Source: DATFDN01 sp963756545 (GTDB taxonomy: Bacteria > Pseudomonadota > Alphaproteobacteria > Acetobacterales > Acetobacteraceae). Taken from it: 64,000 bases of DNA. The notes beneath the pieces were generated by a model. That model was not told the origin of the DNA. It worked only from the letters and a program-made list of their open reading frames with translations, and did no database searches. The stretch lies in contig CAVWNY010000008.1 in assembly GCA_963756545.1 (NCBI GenBank), forward strand, positions 682,001 through 746,000, written 5' to 3'. Below, in pieces: positions 35,773-44,770 of this stretch. How positions within the stretch are numbered: the first letter of the stretch is position 1; each line of letters begins with the position of its first letter. A program made the translations under genes and the position numbers.

Positions 35773-37266
35773 TCAGTCGAACCCGAGGAAGCCCGGGCTC
35801 GCGCCGATCGGAGGAGCGCCGCGCAGTCGGTCCAGATCGGGCACCGGACGCGCGGTCCGCGAATCCTCGGCCAGCATCGCTTCCAGCGCGGCGGCGACCG
35901 ACAGCACGAACGCATCGCCGCCGCGCGGCCCGACAATCTGCAAGCCGAACGGCAATCCGGCGCGATCCAGACCCACCGGCAGCGACACCGCCGGATGGCC
36001 GGCGAGCGTCACCGCGTAGGCCAACGCCAGCCAGTGGAAATACGTGCGGGTCTTCCGCCCGTCGATCTCGGCCGGATAGAGCTCCCGCCAGGGACGCGGG
36101 CTGATCGTGATGGAGGGCGTCACGATCACGTCGTAGCCCTCGAAAAACTCCTGCCAGCGTCGGTAGAGCGCCGTCTGCGAAGCCTGGGCGCGGGCGACGT
36201 CGGCGGCGCTGTAGCGCAGCCCCTCCTCCACGTTCGCCCGCACGTTCGGCCCGACGTCGTCCGGGCGCGTTCGGACCTTGTCGATGTGGGCTGCCAGGAA
36301 GTTCAGCGCGCGGATGATCTCGAAGGCCTCGTCGGCGCCCGCGCAATCGGGCGTGGCGTCCTCGGCGCGCGCGAAAACGTGACGGAAGAGGCCCGTCTTC
36401 TCCGTGAACACCTCCGCGATGTGGCGCTCCGTCGGCGCGAATCCGAAATCCGGAGTGAACGCTACGCGCAGACGAGACGGATCGACCCGCTCGGGGCGCG
36501 CGAAGTCCTCGGCCCGGCGCACCGTCCGGCCATGCACCGTCGTCGCCAGCGGATCGCGCGAATCGTCGGACACCATCGCCGCGAGCATCAAGCACACGTC
36601 CGGCACGGTGCGCGCCATCGGCCCCAGCACGGGCAAGGGCGACCAGCCGAGCAGCCGGCGCTCGCTCGGCACCAGACCCGGTGTCGGGCGGAAGCCGACG
36701 ACGCCGCAGAACGAAGCCGGGTTCCGCAGGCTGCCGCCGGTGTCCGAACCAGTGGCGATCGGCACCATGCCGGTGGCCAGCGCGACCGCCGAGCCGCCCG
36801 AGGAGCCGGCGGCCGAGCGCGACGGATCGAACGGGTTGCCCGTCACGCCATGCACGGCGTTGCGCGTGTTGGCGCCCGCGCCGAATTCCGGCGTATTGGT
36901 CTTGCCCAGAACGAGCGCGCCCGCACCGCGCAGCCCGGCCACCATCCGCGAATCGGTCGTGGCGAGGTTGTCGCGGAAGATCGGACTGCCGTACGTGGTC
37001 GGCAGCCCGGCGGCATCGTCAAGATCCTTCACCGCCAGCGGCAGCCCGTGCAGCAGGCCGAGCGCCTCGCCGCGCGCCACCGCGGCATCCGCCTCGCGGG
37101 CCGCCATTCGCGCGCCGGCGAAGTCGCGCGCCACCACGGCGTTCACGGCATGGTCCACCGCCTCGATCCGCGCGATGCAGCTTTCGAGCAGCGCGCTGGG
37201 AGCGAGGCGCCGCTGGCCGATCAGGCGCCGCGCCTCCACGGCGGTCAGGTCGCAGGGCTCGGTCAT
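35773..37266 (-). CDS. Amidase signature family protein
   Basis: A 497-residue amidase. The Ser-cisSer-Lys triad is visible: Lys in LAVKDLDD, the cis-Ser in AAGSSGGSAVAL and the nucleophile Ser in GSDTGGSLRNPASFCGVVG. It hydrolyses a carboxamide to acid plus ammonia; the substrate is unknown. The ATG at 37264-37266 is chosen over a longer upstream frame. It lies 28 bases after the gamma-glutamyltransferase stop and is probably co-transcribed with it. Another amidase is at 45.7 kb. Confidence 0.9.
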   Translation of the reverse strand: MTEPCDLTAVEARRLIGQRRLAPSALLESCIARIEAVDHAVNAVVARDFAGARMAAREADAAVARGEALGLLHGLPLAVKDLDDAAGLPTTYGSPIFRDNLATTDSRMVAGLRGAGALVLGKTNTPEFGAGANTRNAVHGVTGNPFDPSRSAAGSSGGSAVALATGMVPIATGSDTGGSLRNPASFCGVVGFRPTPGLVPSERRLLGWSPLPVLGPMARTVPDVCLMLAAMVSDDSRDPLATTVHGRTVRRAEDFARPERVDPSRLRVAFTPDFGFAPTERHIAEVFTEKTGLFRHVFARAEDATPDCAGADEAFEIIRALNFLAAHIDKVRTRPDDVGPNVRANVEEGLRYSAADVARAQASQTALYRRWQEFFEGYDVIVTPSITISPRPWRELYPAEIDGRKTRTYFHWLALAYAVTLAGHPAVSLPVGLDRAGLPFGLQIVGPRGGDAFVLSVAAALEAMLAEDSRTARPVPDLDRLRGAPPIGASPGFLGFD

Positions 37267-37294
37267 CGCGTCCTCTCCATCGTCGATCGCGCGC

Positions 37295-38894
37295 TCAGTA
37301 GCCGAGCGCCAGGCCATCCTTGCGCGGGTCGGAGCCGCCGATCAGGCAGCCGCGCGCACGGTCGATCCAGATCGCCTGTCCGCCGCCATGCGGCCTTTCG
37401 GTCAACGCCACGTCGTGGCCCATCCGGGCGAGCCGGTCGCAGAATCTCGGGCGTGATGCCGCGCTCCACTTGCACCTTGCCGCCCCACGGCAGCAGGCGC
37501 GGATGGTCGATCGCCTCCTGAAGATCGAGCCCGTACTCAAGCAAATTGGTCAGGAACAGCGAATGACCCATCGGCTGGAAGTGCCCGCCCATCACGCCGT
37601 ACGGCATGACCACCTGCCCGTCGCGCAGCACCATGCCGGGAATGATCGTGTGCATCGGCCGCTTGTTCGGCGCGATGCAGTTCGGATGCCCGCGCTCCAG
37701 CCGGAAGCCGAAGCCGCGGTTTTGCAGCATGACGCCGGATCGTTCGGCGAGGATCGCCGAGCCGAAGGGCTGGAACAGCGAGTTGATGAAGCTGCACGCG
37801 TTGCCGTCGCGATCGACGACGCAGAGATAGACGGTGTCGCGGTGGCGCGGCAGCACCGCCTCGCCCGCCGCCGGCATTCGGCGCATCGCGCGCTGGTCGT
37901 CGATCAGGCCGCGCAGGCCGGCCAGGTATTCCGGGGCGAGCAGCCGGTCGACCGGCACCTCGACCTGAGCGGGATCGGCCACGAAGGCGTCGCGGTCGCG
38001 ATAGGCGAGGCGCGCGGCCTCGATGTGGCGATGATAGCGCAGCGCACCCGAGGCCCCGTCAGGCGCCGGAGCGAAGTTGCCCAGAATCCCGAGGATCATC
38101 AGCGCGATCAACCCGACGCCGTTCGGCGGGCACTGATAGATTTCGTGGGCGCGCCAGCTCGCGCAGAGGGGTTCGACGAATTCCGCCGCGTCGCGGCCGG
38201 CGGCGAAGTCCCTCTCCGTGTGCAGCCCGCCGCGCGCGCGCAGAGCGGCGACCATGTCGGCCGCGATCGGCCCCTCGTAGAAGGCGCGGGCGCCGTCGCG
38301 GGCGATGGCGCGCAAGGTCTCGGCGAGGCGGGGATTGCGGAACAGATCGCCCGCGTGGGGGGGCTCGCCGTTGGGCAGGAAGGCGAACGCCTCGTTGCGC
38401 CGCAGCCGCTCCTGCTCGCGATTCCAGTCCCATGCCAGGCGCGGATGCACCTGCCAGCCCTCATCGGCGAACCTGATCGCCGGTCGCAGCAGTTCGTGCA
38501 GGCCCTTGCGCCCGTGCGCCGCGAGCAGCCGCTCCCACGCGCCGATCGCCCCGGGGACGGTCACGGCATGCGCCGAGATATGGTCGATCTCGGTGATCCC
38601 GTTTGCCTCGTACCAGTCGATCGTGGCCGCTTCCGGCGCGCGACCCGAGCCGTTCAGCGCGATCACCTGACCCGTGCCGGCGGGAGAATAAAGGCAGAAG
38701 CAGTCACCGCCGATGCCGGTCGATTGCGGCTCGATCACGCACAGCACGGCGCAGGCCGCGACGGCGGCGTCGAGTGCGTTGCCGCCGTCGCGCAGCACAT
38801 CGAGCGCGGTCAACGTCGCGGCCGGCATCGAGGTCGCCGCCATGCCGCTGGCGGCGAACACCGGGCCGCGGCCGGGCAGGTGGAAGTCGCGCAT
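37295..38894 (-). pseudogene. Gamma-glutamyltransferase family protein, single frameshift near 3' end
   Basis: About 533 residues. N-terminal marks are AATSMPAATLTALDVLRDGGNALDAAVAA and PQSTGIGGDCFCLY; the small subunit begins at the nucleophile Thr in HRDTVYLCVVDRDGN, followed by PFGSAILAERSGVMLQNRGFGF. These enzymes are made as a proenzyme that cleaves itself before that Thr and then moves or hydrolyses gamma-glutamyl groups. Near 37439 the frame shifts; the next frame continues RLARMGHDVALTERPHGGGQAIW to the TGA at 37295-37297. One extra base explains it. No signal peptide is seen, unlike E. coli Ggt. Confidence 0.8.
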
Positions 38895-39006
38895 ACGGAG
38901 AAGATCTCCAACAGCCTGCAGGCAGTTGCCCGGACACTGGCGTCGCCCGCGACGGTTGGCAACCCGCGCCAAGTTGGCACATTGTCCCGGCCGGGAGGGT
39001 GGGCGC

Positions 39007-39348
39007 ATGACGGAGACAATCGACTTCGGCGACTTCGAGCGTGTGGATATCCGTGTGGGCACGATAATCGAGGCCCTGCCCTTCCCCGAGGCGCGCAAGC
39101 CGGCGCTTCGGCTGAGCATCGACTTCGGGCCGGAGATCGGCGTGCGGCGGTCCTCGGCGCAGATCACCACCCACTACAAGCCCGACCAGCTCATCGGGCG
39201 GCAGGTCGCCGCAGTGGTGAACTTCGCGCCGCGCCAGATCGGCCCGTTCCTGAGCGAGGTGCTGACCCTCGGCTTTCCTTGCGAGGACGGCACGATCGTG
39301 CTGGTCAAGCCCGACTTCAAGGTCCCGGACGGCGGCCGGCTGTTCTGA
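39007..39348 (+). CDS. csaA: CsaA-type tRNA-binding domain protein
   Basis: A 113-residue protein equal to one EMAP/tRNA-binding OB fold. It shows FERVDIRVGTIIEALPFPEARKPA, SSAQITTHYKPDQLIGRQVAAVVNF and a C-terminal PDFKVPDGGRLF, typical of CsaA, a dimeric secretion-related chaperone. GGGAGGG stands 6 bases before the ATG. Its stop overlaps the gpt start (TGATG), so they are translated together. The gamma-glutamyltransferase gene is divergent. Confidence 0.92.
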   Translation: MTETIDFGDFERVDIRVGTIIEALPFPEARKPALRLSIDFGPEIGVRRSSAQITTHYKPDQLIGRQVAAVVNFAPRQIGPFLSEVLTLGFPCEDGTIVLVKPDFKVPDGGRLF

Positions 39349-39839
39349 TGCCGGCGTACTACTACACCGTGACCTGGGACCAATTGCACCGCGACGCGCG
39401 CGCCCTCGCATGGCGCCTGATGGGACGGGGGCCGTTCGCCGGCATCGTCGCGGTGACGCGCGGCGGCCTGATCCCGGCGGCGATCGTCGCGCGCGAGCTG
39501 GAGGTCCGGGTGGTCGAGAGCGTCTCGGTGACGAGCTACGCCGGCGAATCCAAGGCTTTGCGCACCGCCCCGATCATCACCAAGCCGCCGGCCGCGGCGG
39601 GCGACGGGGCGGGGTTCCTCATCATCGACGACCTGGTGGACACCGGCGCGACCGCGCGCGTGGTGCGCGCCCTGCTGCCACGCGCGCACTTCGCCTGCAT
39701 CTACGCCAAACCGGCGGCGCGCGACGCGGTGGACAGCTTCATCACCGAAGTCTCGCAGGACACGTGGATCCTGTTCCCCTGGGACACCGACACCGAGCCG
39801 CGCTTTGTCGAGCCGCTGGCGCGGCGGGGAGCCGGTTGA
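39348..39839 (+). CDS. gpt: Xanthine-guanine phosphoribosyltransferase
   Basis: A 163-residue type I phosphoribosyltransferase. The PRPP loop is FLIIDDLVDTGATA, and the hood/recognition part includes VTRGGLIPAAIVARELEVR and the C-terminal DTWILFPWD, characteristic of Gpt. It salvages xanthine and guanine to their nucleotides. The start overlaps the csaA stop. The length is close to the 152 residues of E. coli Gpt. Confidence 0.92.
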   Translation: MPAYYYTVTWDQLHRDARALAWRLMGRGPFAGIVAVTRGGLIPAAIVARELEVRVVESVSVTSYAGESKALRTAPIITKPPAAAGDGAGFLIIDDLVDTGATARVVRALLPRAHFACIYAKPAARDAVDSFITEVSQDTWILFPWDTDTEPRFVEPLARRGAG

Positions 39840-39900
39840 ATCACGGAGGCAGTTGCGCGGCTCGCCTGCGCGGCTTGCATGTGGCGCCGGACAGCCTCCT

Positions 39901-41103
39901 CTATTGGTCCACCACGGAGCCGTCGATGTGCGCGCGCATGCGGATCGGGCGCGGGCGCGGAGGGAAGCGGCGTTCCACGTCAGGGACCAATTCCAGGCCG
40001 ATCCCGGGTGCGTCCGGGATGGCGATGAAGCCGTTCTCCTGCTCGGCAAGGCCGCTGGCGATCTCGTTGCCGAGCAGGTCGGCGTTGCCGTCCAGATCGG
40101 GGGTGCGCGACGGGTACTCCTGGATGGCGAAATTCGGGATGCAGGCGGCGATCTGCAGGCAGGCCGCGGTGCTGATTGGCGACAGCGGGTTGTGCGGCAC
40201 CACCTGCGCATCGTGCGCCTCGGCGATCGCGGCGATCTTCTTCGCCCCCGTGATGCCGCCGCACAGGCACACGTCGGGACGCAGGTAAGCGGCGCCGTGG
40301 CGCGTCAGCAAGGTCTGGAACTGATAGAGGCTGGTGAACCGCTCGCCGGTCGCCACCGGGATGGCGATGTGATCGGCGACCCAGGCCATGGCATCGAAGC
40401 TGTTGGGCCGCAGCGGGTCCTCGAAGAACATCGGGGTGTATTTCTCGATGCCGCGCCCGAGCGCGATCGCCTCGGGCGGGGTCAGCCGGCGATGGATTTC
40501 GATGCAGAGATCGACGCCGGGGCCGACGGCCTCGCGCAGGCGGCGGACATTGTCGATCGCCCGCTCGATCTTGGCGGCGTGCGGCTGGTAGTAGGGTTCA
40601 TTCTCGTCCTCGTCCAGCAGGGGGTTCAGGTGGCCGAGCGCGGTGAAGCCCTGCGCTTTCAGACGCCGCGCTTCCTCCACCAGCTTCTCGATGGTGCGGC
40701 CCTTCACATGGCCATAGAGCCGAGCCTTGTGGCGCATCCGGCCGCCGAGCAGTTCATAGACCGGCACGTTGAAGTGCTTGCCCTTGATGTCCCACAGCGC
40801 GATGTCGATCGCCGAGACCGCCCCGGTGATGGCGCCGCCGGTGAAATGGTTGGCGCGCAGCATCACGTTCCAATGGTGCTCGATCGGGAACGGGTCCTTG
40901 CCGATCAGGTACTCGCCGTATTTGGCGATTGACGCGGCGGACGCCTCGAGCTGGCCCCAGGTGCCGGATTCGCCGATGCCGGTGATACCGGCATCGGTGT
41001 GGACGCGCACGAACAGGAAGCGATCGACCATGAGGGGTTCGACCTTGGTGATCTTATCGAATGATCTCCCCGATGTGACGCGGCTACCCGGACACCCGTT
41101 CAA
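39901..41103 (-). CDS. Enolase-superfamily sugar-acid dehydratase (galactonate dehydratase-like)
   Basis: About 400 residues. The fold shows VHTDAGITGIGESG, AISAIDIALWDIKGK-like sequence and the barrel ligands Glu in CIEIHRR, Glu in FFEDPLR and Glu in ATGERFTS, with His in VVPHNPLSPIST as the catalytic acid/base. This order matches D-galactonate/D-mannonate dehydratase relatives. The start is unsure: the family N-terminus should begin near KITKVEP, but no normal start codon is there; a TTG at 41101-41103 inside the MFS gene end is used, and an ATG at 41031 is the alternative. It follows the MFS carrier, so uptake of its sugar acid is likely coupled. Confidence 0.85.
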   Translation of the reverse strand: MNGCPGSRVTSGRSFDKITKVEPLMVDRFLFVRVHTDAGITGIGESGTWGQLEASAASIAKYGEYLIGKDPFPIEHHWNVMLRANHFTGGAITGAVSAIDIALWDIKGKHFNVPVYELLGGRMRHKARLYGHVKGRTIEKLVEEARRLKAQGFTALGHLNPLLDEDENEPYYQPHAAKIERAIDNVRRLREAVGPGVDLCIEIHRRLTPPEAIALGRGIEKYTPMFFEDPLRPNSFDAMAWVADHIAIPVATGERFTSLYQFQTLLTRHGAAYLRPDVCLCGGITGAKKIAAIAEAHDAQVVPHNPLSPISTAACLQIAACIPNFAIQEYPSRTPDLDGNADLLGNEIASGLAEQENGFIAIPDAPGIGLELVPDVERRFPPRPRPIRMRAHIDGSVVDQ

Positions 41104-42427
41104 GCTTGCCCACCACGAAAATGTAGGAGCACGCGCCGAGCAAGGCGATACAGGCGATGAACGTCAGCGGACGGGTGAAGTCGCCGCTGCGCAGCAACAG
41201 CCCGATGATGATCGGCGCGCTGATTCCCGCCAGCCCGCCAACGGCGTTGAACATGCCGCTGGTGAGCCCGAGCAGGCGCTCCGGCGCCGTGGTCGAGACC
41301 AGCGACCAGTGAATCGAGGCCAGGCCGTTGGCGAAGAAGGCCAACGACAGGAACATGATGATCAGCCCCGGGCTAGACACGAAGTTCGCGCCCACGATGC
41401 TGCTGGAAAGCGCCAGGCCGGCGATGATGGGCGCCTTGCGGGCGAAGCTCAGGCTGAAACCGCGGCGGTAGAGCCAGTCTGACAGTGTACCGGAACACAG
41501 CACACCTATGAACGCGCCGAGAAACGGCAATGAAGCGTAAAGCCCCGCCTTGATGAAGTCGAGATGGCGATAGGTGACGAGGTAGGTCGGGAACCATGTG
41601 AGGAAAAAGGTCGAGGTGGTGCCCCAGGCGAAGTGGCCGAAATAGATGCCCCACAGCTTGCGCCGGCCCAGCACCACGGCGAAGTCGCGCAGTAACGAGC
41701 CCTCGTGCGCCGCCCGCCGAGCGGTTATGCGGGTGGACAGATCGGGGATGCCGCCGGTCGAGCGGATCAGCTCGATCTCCGCCTGGTTCACTCCGGGGAA
41801 GTCGGCGGGATCACGATAGGTCCGGCGGAAGGCATAGGACCAGAGCAGCCCGAGCACGCCGGTGAAGACGAACACCGACGGCCAGCCGAACGTGACCTTG
41901 AACCAGGCCAGCAACGGCGTGAGGAAGGCCAGACCCACATATTCGGCCGATGTATAGACCGCGATGCAGGTGGCCCGCTCCCGCTCGCCGAACCAGGTCG
42001 TGGCGATGCGGTTGTTCATCAGGAAACTCGGGACCTCGAACAGCCCGACGGCCATTCGCAGCACGAGCAGCATGAGCAGCCCGCTGGAAAGCCCGATGCA
42101 GATCGTGGCGATCGACCAGAACAGGATGGTCACCGGATAGAGGACCCGAGGATGGACTCGATCGACCAGCCAGCCACCAGGGATTTGCAGCGGCGTGTAG
42201 GTCCAGCCGAAGGCCGAGAACACCAATCCGAGCTGCACCGGGTGCAGCCGTAGCTCGCTGGCGATGCTTGGCGCCGCGATCGAGATGTTGCTGCGGTCGA
42301 GATAGTTGATTACCACGGTGGTGAACAGCAGGCCCATGATCAGGAAGCGCCGCCTCGAGGCCGCAAGGGCCGCTCGCGTGCCGAGTGCTGTGACGCTCGG
42401 GCCAAGGGCGGGAATCTCGTCTTGCAT
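41084..42427 (-). CDS. MFS transporter, anion:cation symporter type
   Basis: A 447-residue carrier with 12 predicted helices. The N-terminus VVINYLDRSNISIAAPSI and FGWTYTPLQIPGGWLVDRV are the signature of the ACS family, which takes up sugar acids (galactonate, glucarate) and phthalate with protons. GAGG precedes the ATG at 42425-42427. Its stop lies within the start of the dehydratase gene, so the two form a sugar-acid uptake and dehydration unit; the exact substrate is inferred. Confidence 0.9.
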   Translation of the reverse strand: MQDEIPALGPSVTALGTRAALAASRRRFLIMGLLFTTVVINYLDRSNISIAAPSIASELRLHPVQLGLVFSAFGWTYTPLQIPGGWLVDRVHPRVLYPVTILFWSIATICIGLSSGLLMLLVLRMAVGLFEVPSFLMNNRIATTWFGERERATCIAVYTSAEYVGLAFLTPLLAWFKVTFGWPSVFVFTGVLGLLWSYAFRRTYRDPADFPGVNQAEIELIRSTGGIPDLSTRITARRAAHEGSLLRDFAVVLGRRKLWGIYFGHFAWGTTSTFFLTWFPTYLVTYRHLDFIKAGLYASLPFLGAFIGVLCSGTLSDWLYRRGFSLSFARKAPIIAGLALSSSIVGANFVSSPGLIIMFLSLAFFANGLASIHWSLVSTTAPERLLGLTSGMFNAVGGLAGISAPIIIGLLLRSGDFTRPLTFIACIALLGACSYIFVVGKLERVSG

Positions 42428-42614
42428 GCACGCCTCAATGCCGGCCCAACGTGGCAAGAGACTGACGTGGCAACGCGCTATCCCGCCGCCAGCCTCGCGA
42501 CACGAAAGCTCAGCTTACGTGCGGGCACATGAGATGGACAAGGCGTCACCGCCGGTAAGAATCGGCGATGGCAGGCCAGCTTGCAGGTGCTACAACACGT
42601 GTAGCAGGCTCGAC

Positions 42615-42683
42615 ATGCAGAAGAAGCTCACTATCACCGCAGACGCCGAGGTATACGACGGCCTTCTCACAGTGGTCGGTCGC
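42615..42683 (+). pseudogene. Truncated antitoxin-like gene start
   Basis: An ATG opens QKKLTITADAEVYDGLLTVVGR, which looks like the N-terminus of a family of small toxin-antitoxin antitoxins (KKLTITIDEEVYDGLH-like). After 23 codons the sequence changes to an IS630 transposase, so the gene is cut. The family call is from memory of the pattern and is tentative. No matching toxin gene remains nearby. Confidence 0.4.
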
Positions 42684-43069
42684 CGGCGCCGCCAGTGTGG
42701 TGAAGTGGTCGCAGCGGTTCCGCGCCACCGGCAGCGCCGCTGCCAGGCCGATGGGCGGGGTGCGACGCGCGGTGCTGGCCGAGCATCGGGACTGGCTGCT
42801 GACGCGGATCAGGGACACCCCCGACCTGACCTTGCGCGCGCTCCAGGTGAAGTTGGCCGAGCGCGGCGTCGTGGTCAGCCTATGGGCAGTGTGGAGCAGG
42901 GTCTTGAGCTTGGCGAAGACCTGCTCGATCGGGTGAGGTCGGGGCTGTACGGCGGCAGGAAGAACAGCTTGGCAAACTGCTCGATGAGTTCAGCCAAGCC
43001 GAGCGCGCCAACTACGTCCGAAACGCGGGCTACGTTTCGATCCGATCCGAAAACGCTCTAGCGGGATGA
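42684..43069 (+). mobile_element. IS630-family remnant with inverted internal segment
   Basis: The first part (to about 42895, plus strand) encodes the helix-turn-helix end of an IS630 transposase (SVVKWSQRFRATGSAA, RALQVKLAERGVVVS). The last part (about 42970-43069, plus strand) encodes its C-terminus (LLDEFSQAERANYVRNAGY, then a TGA). Between them, about 42896-42977, the matching sequence is on the minus strand: it reads AKLFFLPPYSPDL and then, after a one-base loss, PIEQVFAKLKTLL, the DDE-domain end. Most of the catalytic domain is missing, so the element is dead. Its end overlaps the stop of the downstream binding-protein gene. Confidence 0.75.
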
Positions 43070-44770
43070 CCGGGCGGCCGGCCGGAGGATCGACAGCGTG
43101 GCGCCCCGATCTGGCTCCCTCCAGCGGCAGAGGTAGAAACGCGGCAGTTCGTCGGGATATGGCGTGAAATCCAGGTCCCGTGCGAACCCGTAGGTTACCG
43201 TGTAGGTATAAAGCGGCAGCCAGTCGGCGTGCGCGGTGATGGCGTGGATCGCCTGCGCGTAATCCGCGTCGCGACGCGTCCGGTCGCGCGTGGCGCCGGC
43301 GTCCTTGATCAGATCGCGGACCTGCGGGTCGCGTGTGTAGTCCTCCGGCGTGAACGTGAAGAAGTGCGGCAGGATGGCGGAGACGTCGTTGATCGAGTAA
43401 CTGCCCCAGTCGCCCGCCTGCATCCGCGTCTCGCCCTCGATCGCGCGCAGCACCACTTCGCCGGCCGGAAGCTGGATGACCTGCGCGTCGATGCCCACGG
43501 CGCGCAGATATCCCTGCATGGCCGCCGACCACTGCGGCAGCTCGTAGGTCACGAGATGGACCGAGAAGCCGTTGGGGTATCCAGCCTCGGCGAGAAGCTG
43601 GCGGGCGCGGGCGGGGTCGTAGGCGTAGTGGACGGCGGCGGCGGCCGCGCAGCCGACCTGCGTGGGATAGCAGGGCGCGTCCAGCGGGCGTGCGCCCTCG
43701 CCCACCAGGTCGCGCGCCATCGCCGCGCGGTCTAGAGCATAGCTGATCGCCTGGCGGACCTTCTCGTTCGTGAGCGGGTTCGCCGCCCCCGTCCGCCCGG
43801 CCACGTCGAGCGATATATAGCCGATCCGCATCAATTCCGCCTGACGCGCGACCAAATTCGGGTTGCGGTTGATCGCCGGGATGCTGTCGGGGTCGAACTT
43901 CCAGATCCAGTCCGCCGTGCCGCCCAGTAGGTCGGCAATCTCCGTGGTGGCGTCGGGGACGACCCGGACGACGATGCGTCCGATCGCGGGACGGCCCTTC
44001 GGGCTGTCGGGGTAATAGTCATCGAACCGCGCCAGTTCGATCTGGCCCCTGCCGTCGGCACGGACGAGGCGATAAGGGCCGGTGCCCACCGGGGCGCGGG
44101 CGAACCCGTCGGCGCCCACGCCCGTGCGGTAGGTCTTCGGCACGATCCAGGTCGCCATGGCGAAGTACTCGAGCGCCGCCGGCATGGGACGCTTGAGGCG
44201 CACGCGCACCCGCAGCTTGTCGAGAACGTCCGCCCCGGCGAGCCATTTGTACACGCTGGGTGCCGACAGCCGGCGGTCGGAGGCGACCATGTTGATCGTG
44301 TAGGCGACGTCCTCGGCGCCGAAGTCGTCGCCGTTATGCCATTTCACGCCGGGACGCAGGGTGAACAGCAGCGCCCGGTCGTCCTCCCAGGTCCAGGATG
44401 TCGCGAGCAGCGGCCGGAGTTCGAAGCTGGCCGGGTCACGATAGACCAGCGTGTCCCAGACCTCATGGGCCAGCACGAATCCGGCACGGAGCTGGTTGGC
44501 ATAAGGGTCGAGATTCGGGATCGCCTCGCGCCACGAGATGCGCAGCACGTCGCCGGCGCGCTGCGCGCGCGCGGGACCGGCGAAGGCCAGCAACGGCAGC
44601 GCGAGGGCGGCGCGGCGGGTCAGGCCTTCACCCGCCGAGCAAAGGCGGCCCGACCTCTCCCGCAAGCGGGCAAGGTGACATGGGGCGCCATCACCTGCCT
44701 TCACCTCTCCCGCTTGCGGGAGAGGTCGCCCCCGGACTTGATCCGGGGGGGGCCGAGTGAGGGTTCTCAC
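43058..44770 (-). CDS. ABC solute-binding protein, family 5 (peptide/nickel type)
   Basis: A 570-residue periplasmic binding protein. Family segments are TSWTWEDDRALLFTLRPGVKWHNGDDF, VGTGPYRLVR and NEKVRQAISYALDRAAMA. The start is GTG at 44770, overlapping the PanE stop as GTGA. The N-terminus is abnormal: about 45 residues encoded by palindromic repeats come before TRRAALALPLLAFAGPARA, which alone would be a good signal peptide with a twin Arg. Export may be weakened, or translation may begin inside at a weaker codon. No permease or ATPase genes are present in this operon, so it is an orphan binding protein. Confidence 0.85.
   Translation of the reverse strand: MRTLTRPPPDQVRGRPLPQAGEVKAGDGAPCHLARLRERSGRLCSAGEGLTRRAALALPLLAFAGPARAQRAGDVLRISWREAIPNLDPYANQLRAGFVLAHEVWDTLVYRDPASFELRPLLATSWTWEDDRALLFTLRPGVKWHNGDDFGAEDVAYTINMVASDRRLSAPSVYKWLAGADVLDKLRVRVRLKRPMPAALEYFAMATWIVPKTYRTGVGADGFARAPVGTGPYRLVRADGRGQIELARFDDYYPDSPKGRPAIGRIVVRVVPDATTEIADLLGGTADWIWKFDPDSIPAINRNPNLVARQAELMRIGYISLDVAGRTGAANPLTNEKVRQAISYALDRAAMARDLVGEGARPLDAPCYPTQVGCAAAAAVHYAYDPARARQLLAEAGYPNGFSVHLVTYELPQWSAAMQGYLRAVGIDAQVIQLPAGEVVLRAIEGETRMQAGDWGSYSINDVSAILPHFFTFTPEDYTRDPQVRDLIKDAGATRDRTRRDADYAQAIHAITAHADWLPLYTYTVTYGFARDLDFTPYPDELPRFYLCRWREPDRGATLSILRPAARSSR
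44653..44747. repeat. Palindromic repeat cluster at binding-protein N-terminus
   Basis: Contains a 10-bp perfect palindrome (CCTCTCCCGC at 44704-44713, GCGGGAGAGG at 44716-44725), a decayed copy near 44654-44676 and CCCGGA/TCCGGG at 44731-44747. On the minus strand it is translated in frame as LRERSGRLCSAGEGL and flanking residues, closely like the peptide of the copy at 20.75 kb. Confidence 0.75.

Noticed and set aside
38960..39006. Sigma-54 promoter (TTGGCACA) upstream of csaA
   Set aside because: The -24-like half is present but the -12 TTGC element is missing at the required spacing.
42306..43061. A 251-codon plus-strand gene right of the MFS carrier
   Set aside because: It mixes antisense of the MFS gene with the broken IS630 pieces and has no consistent protein similarity.
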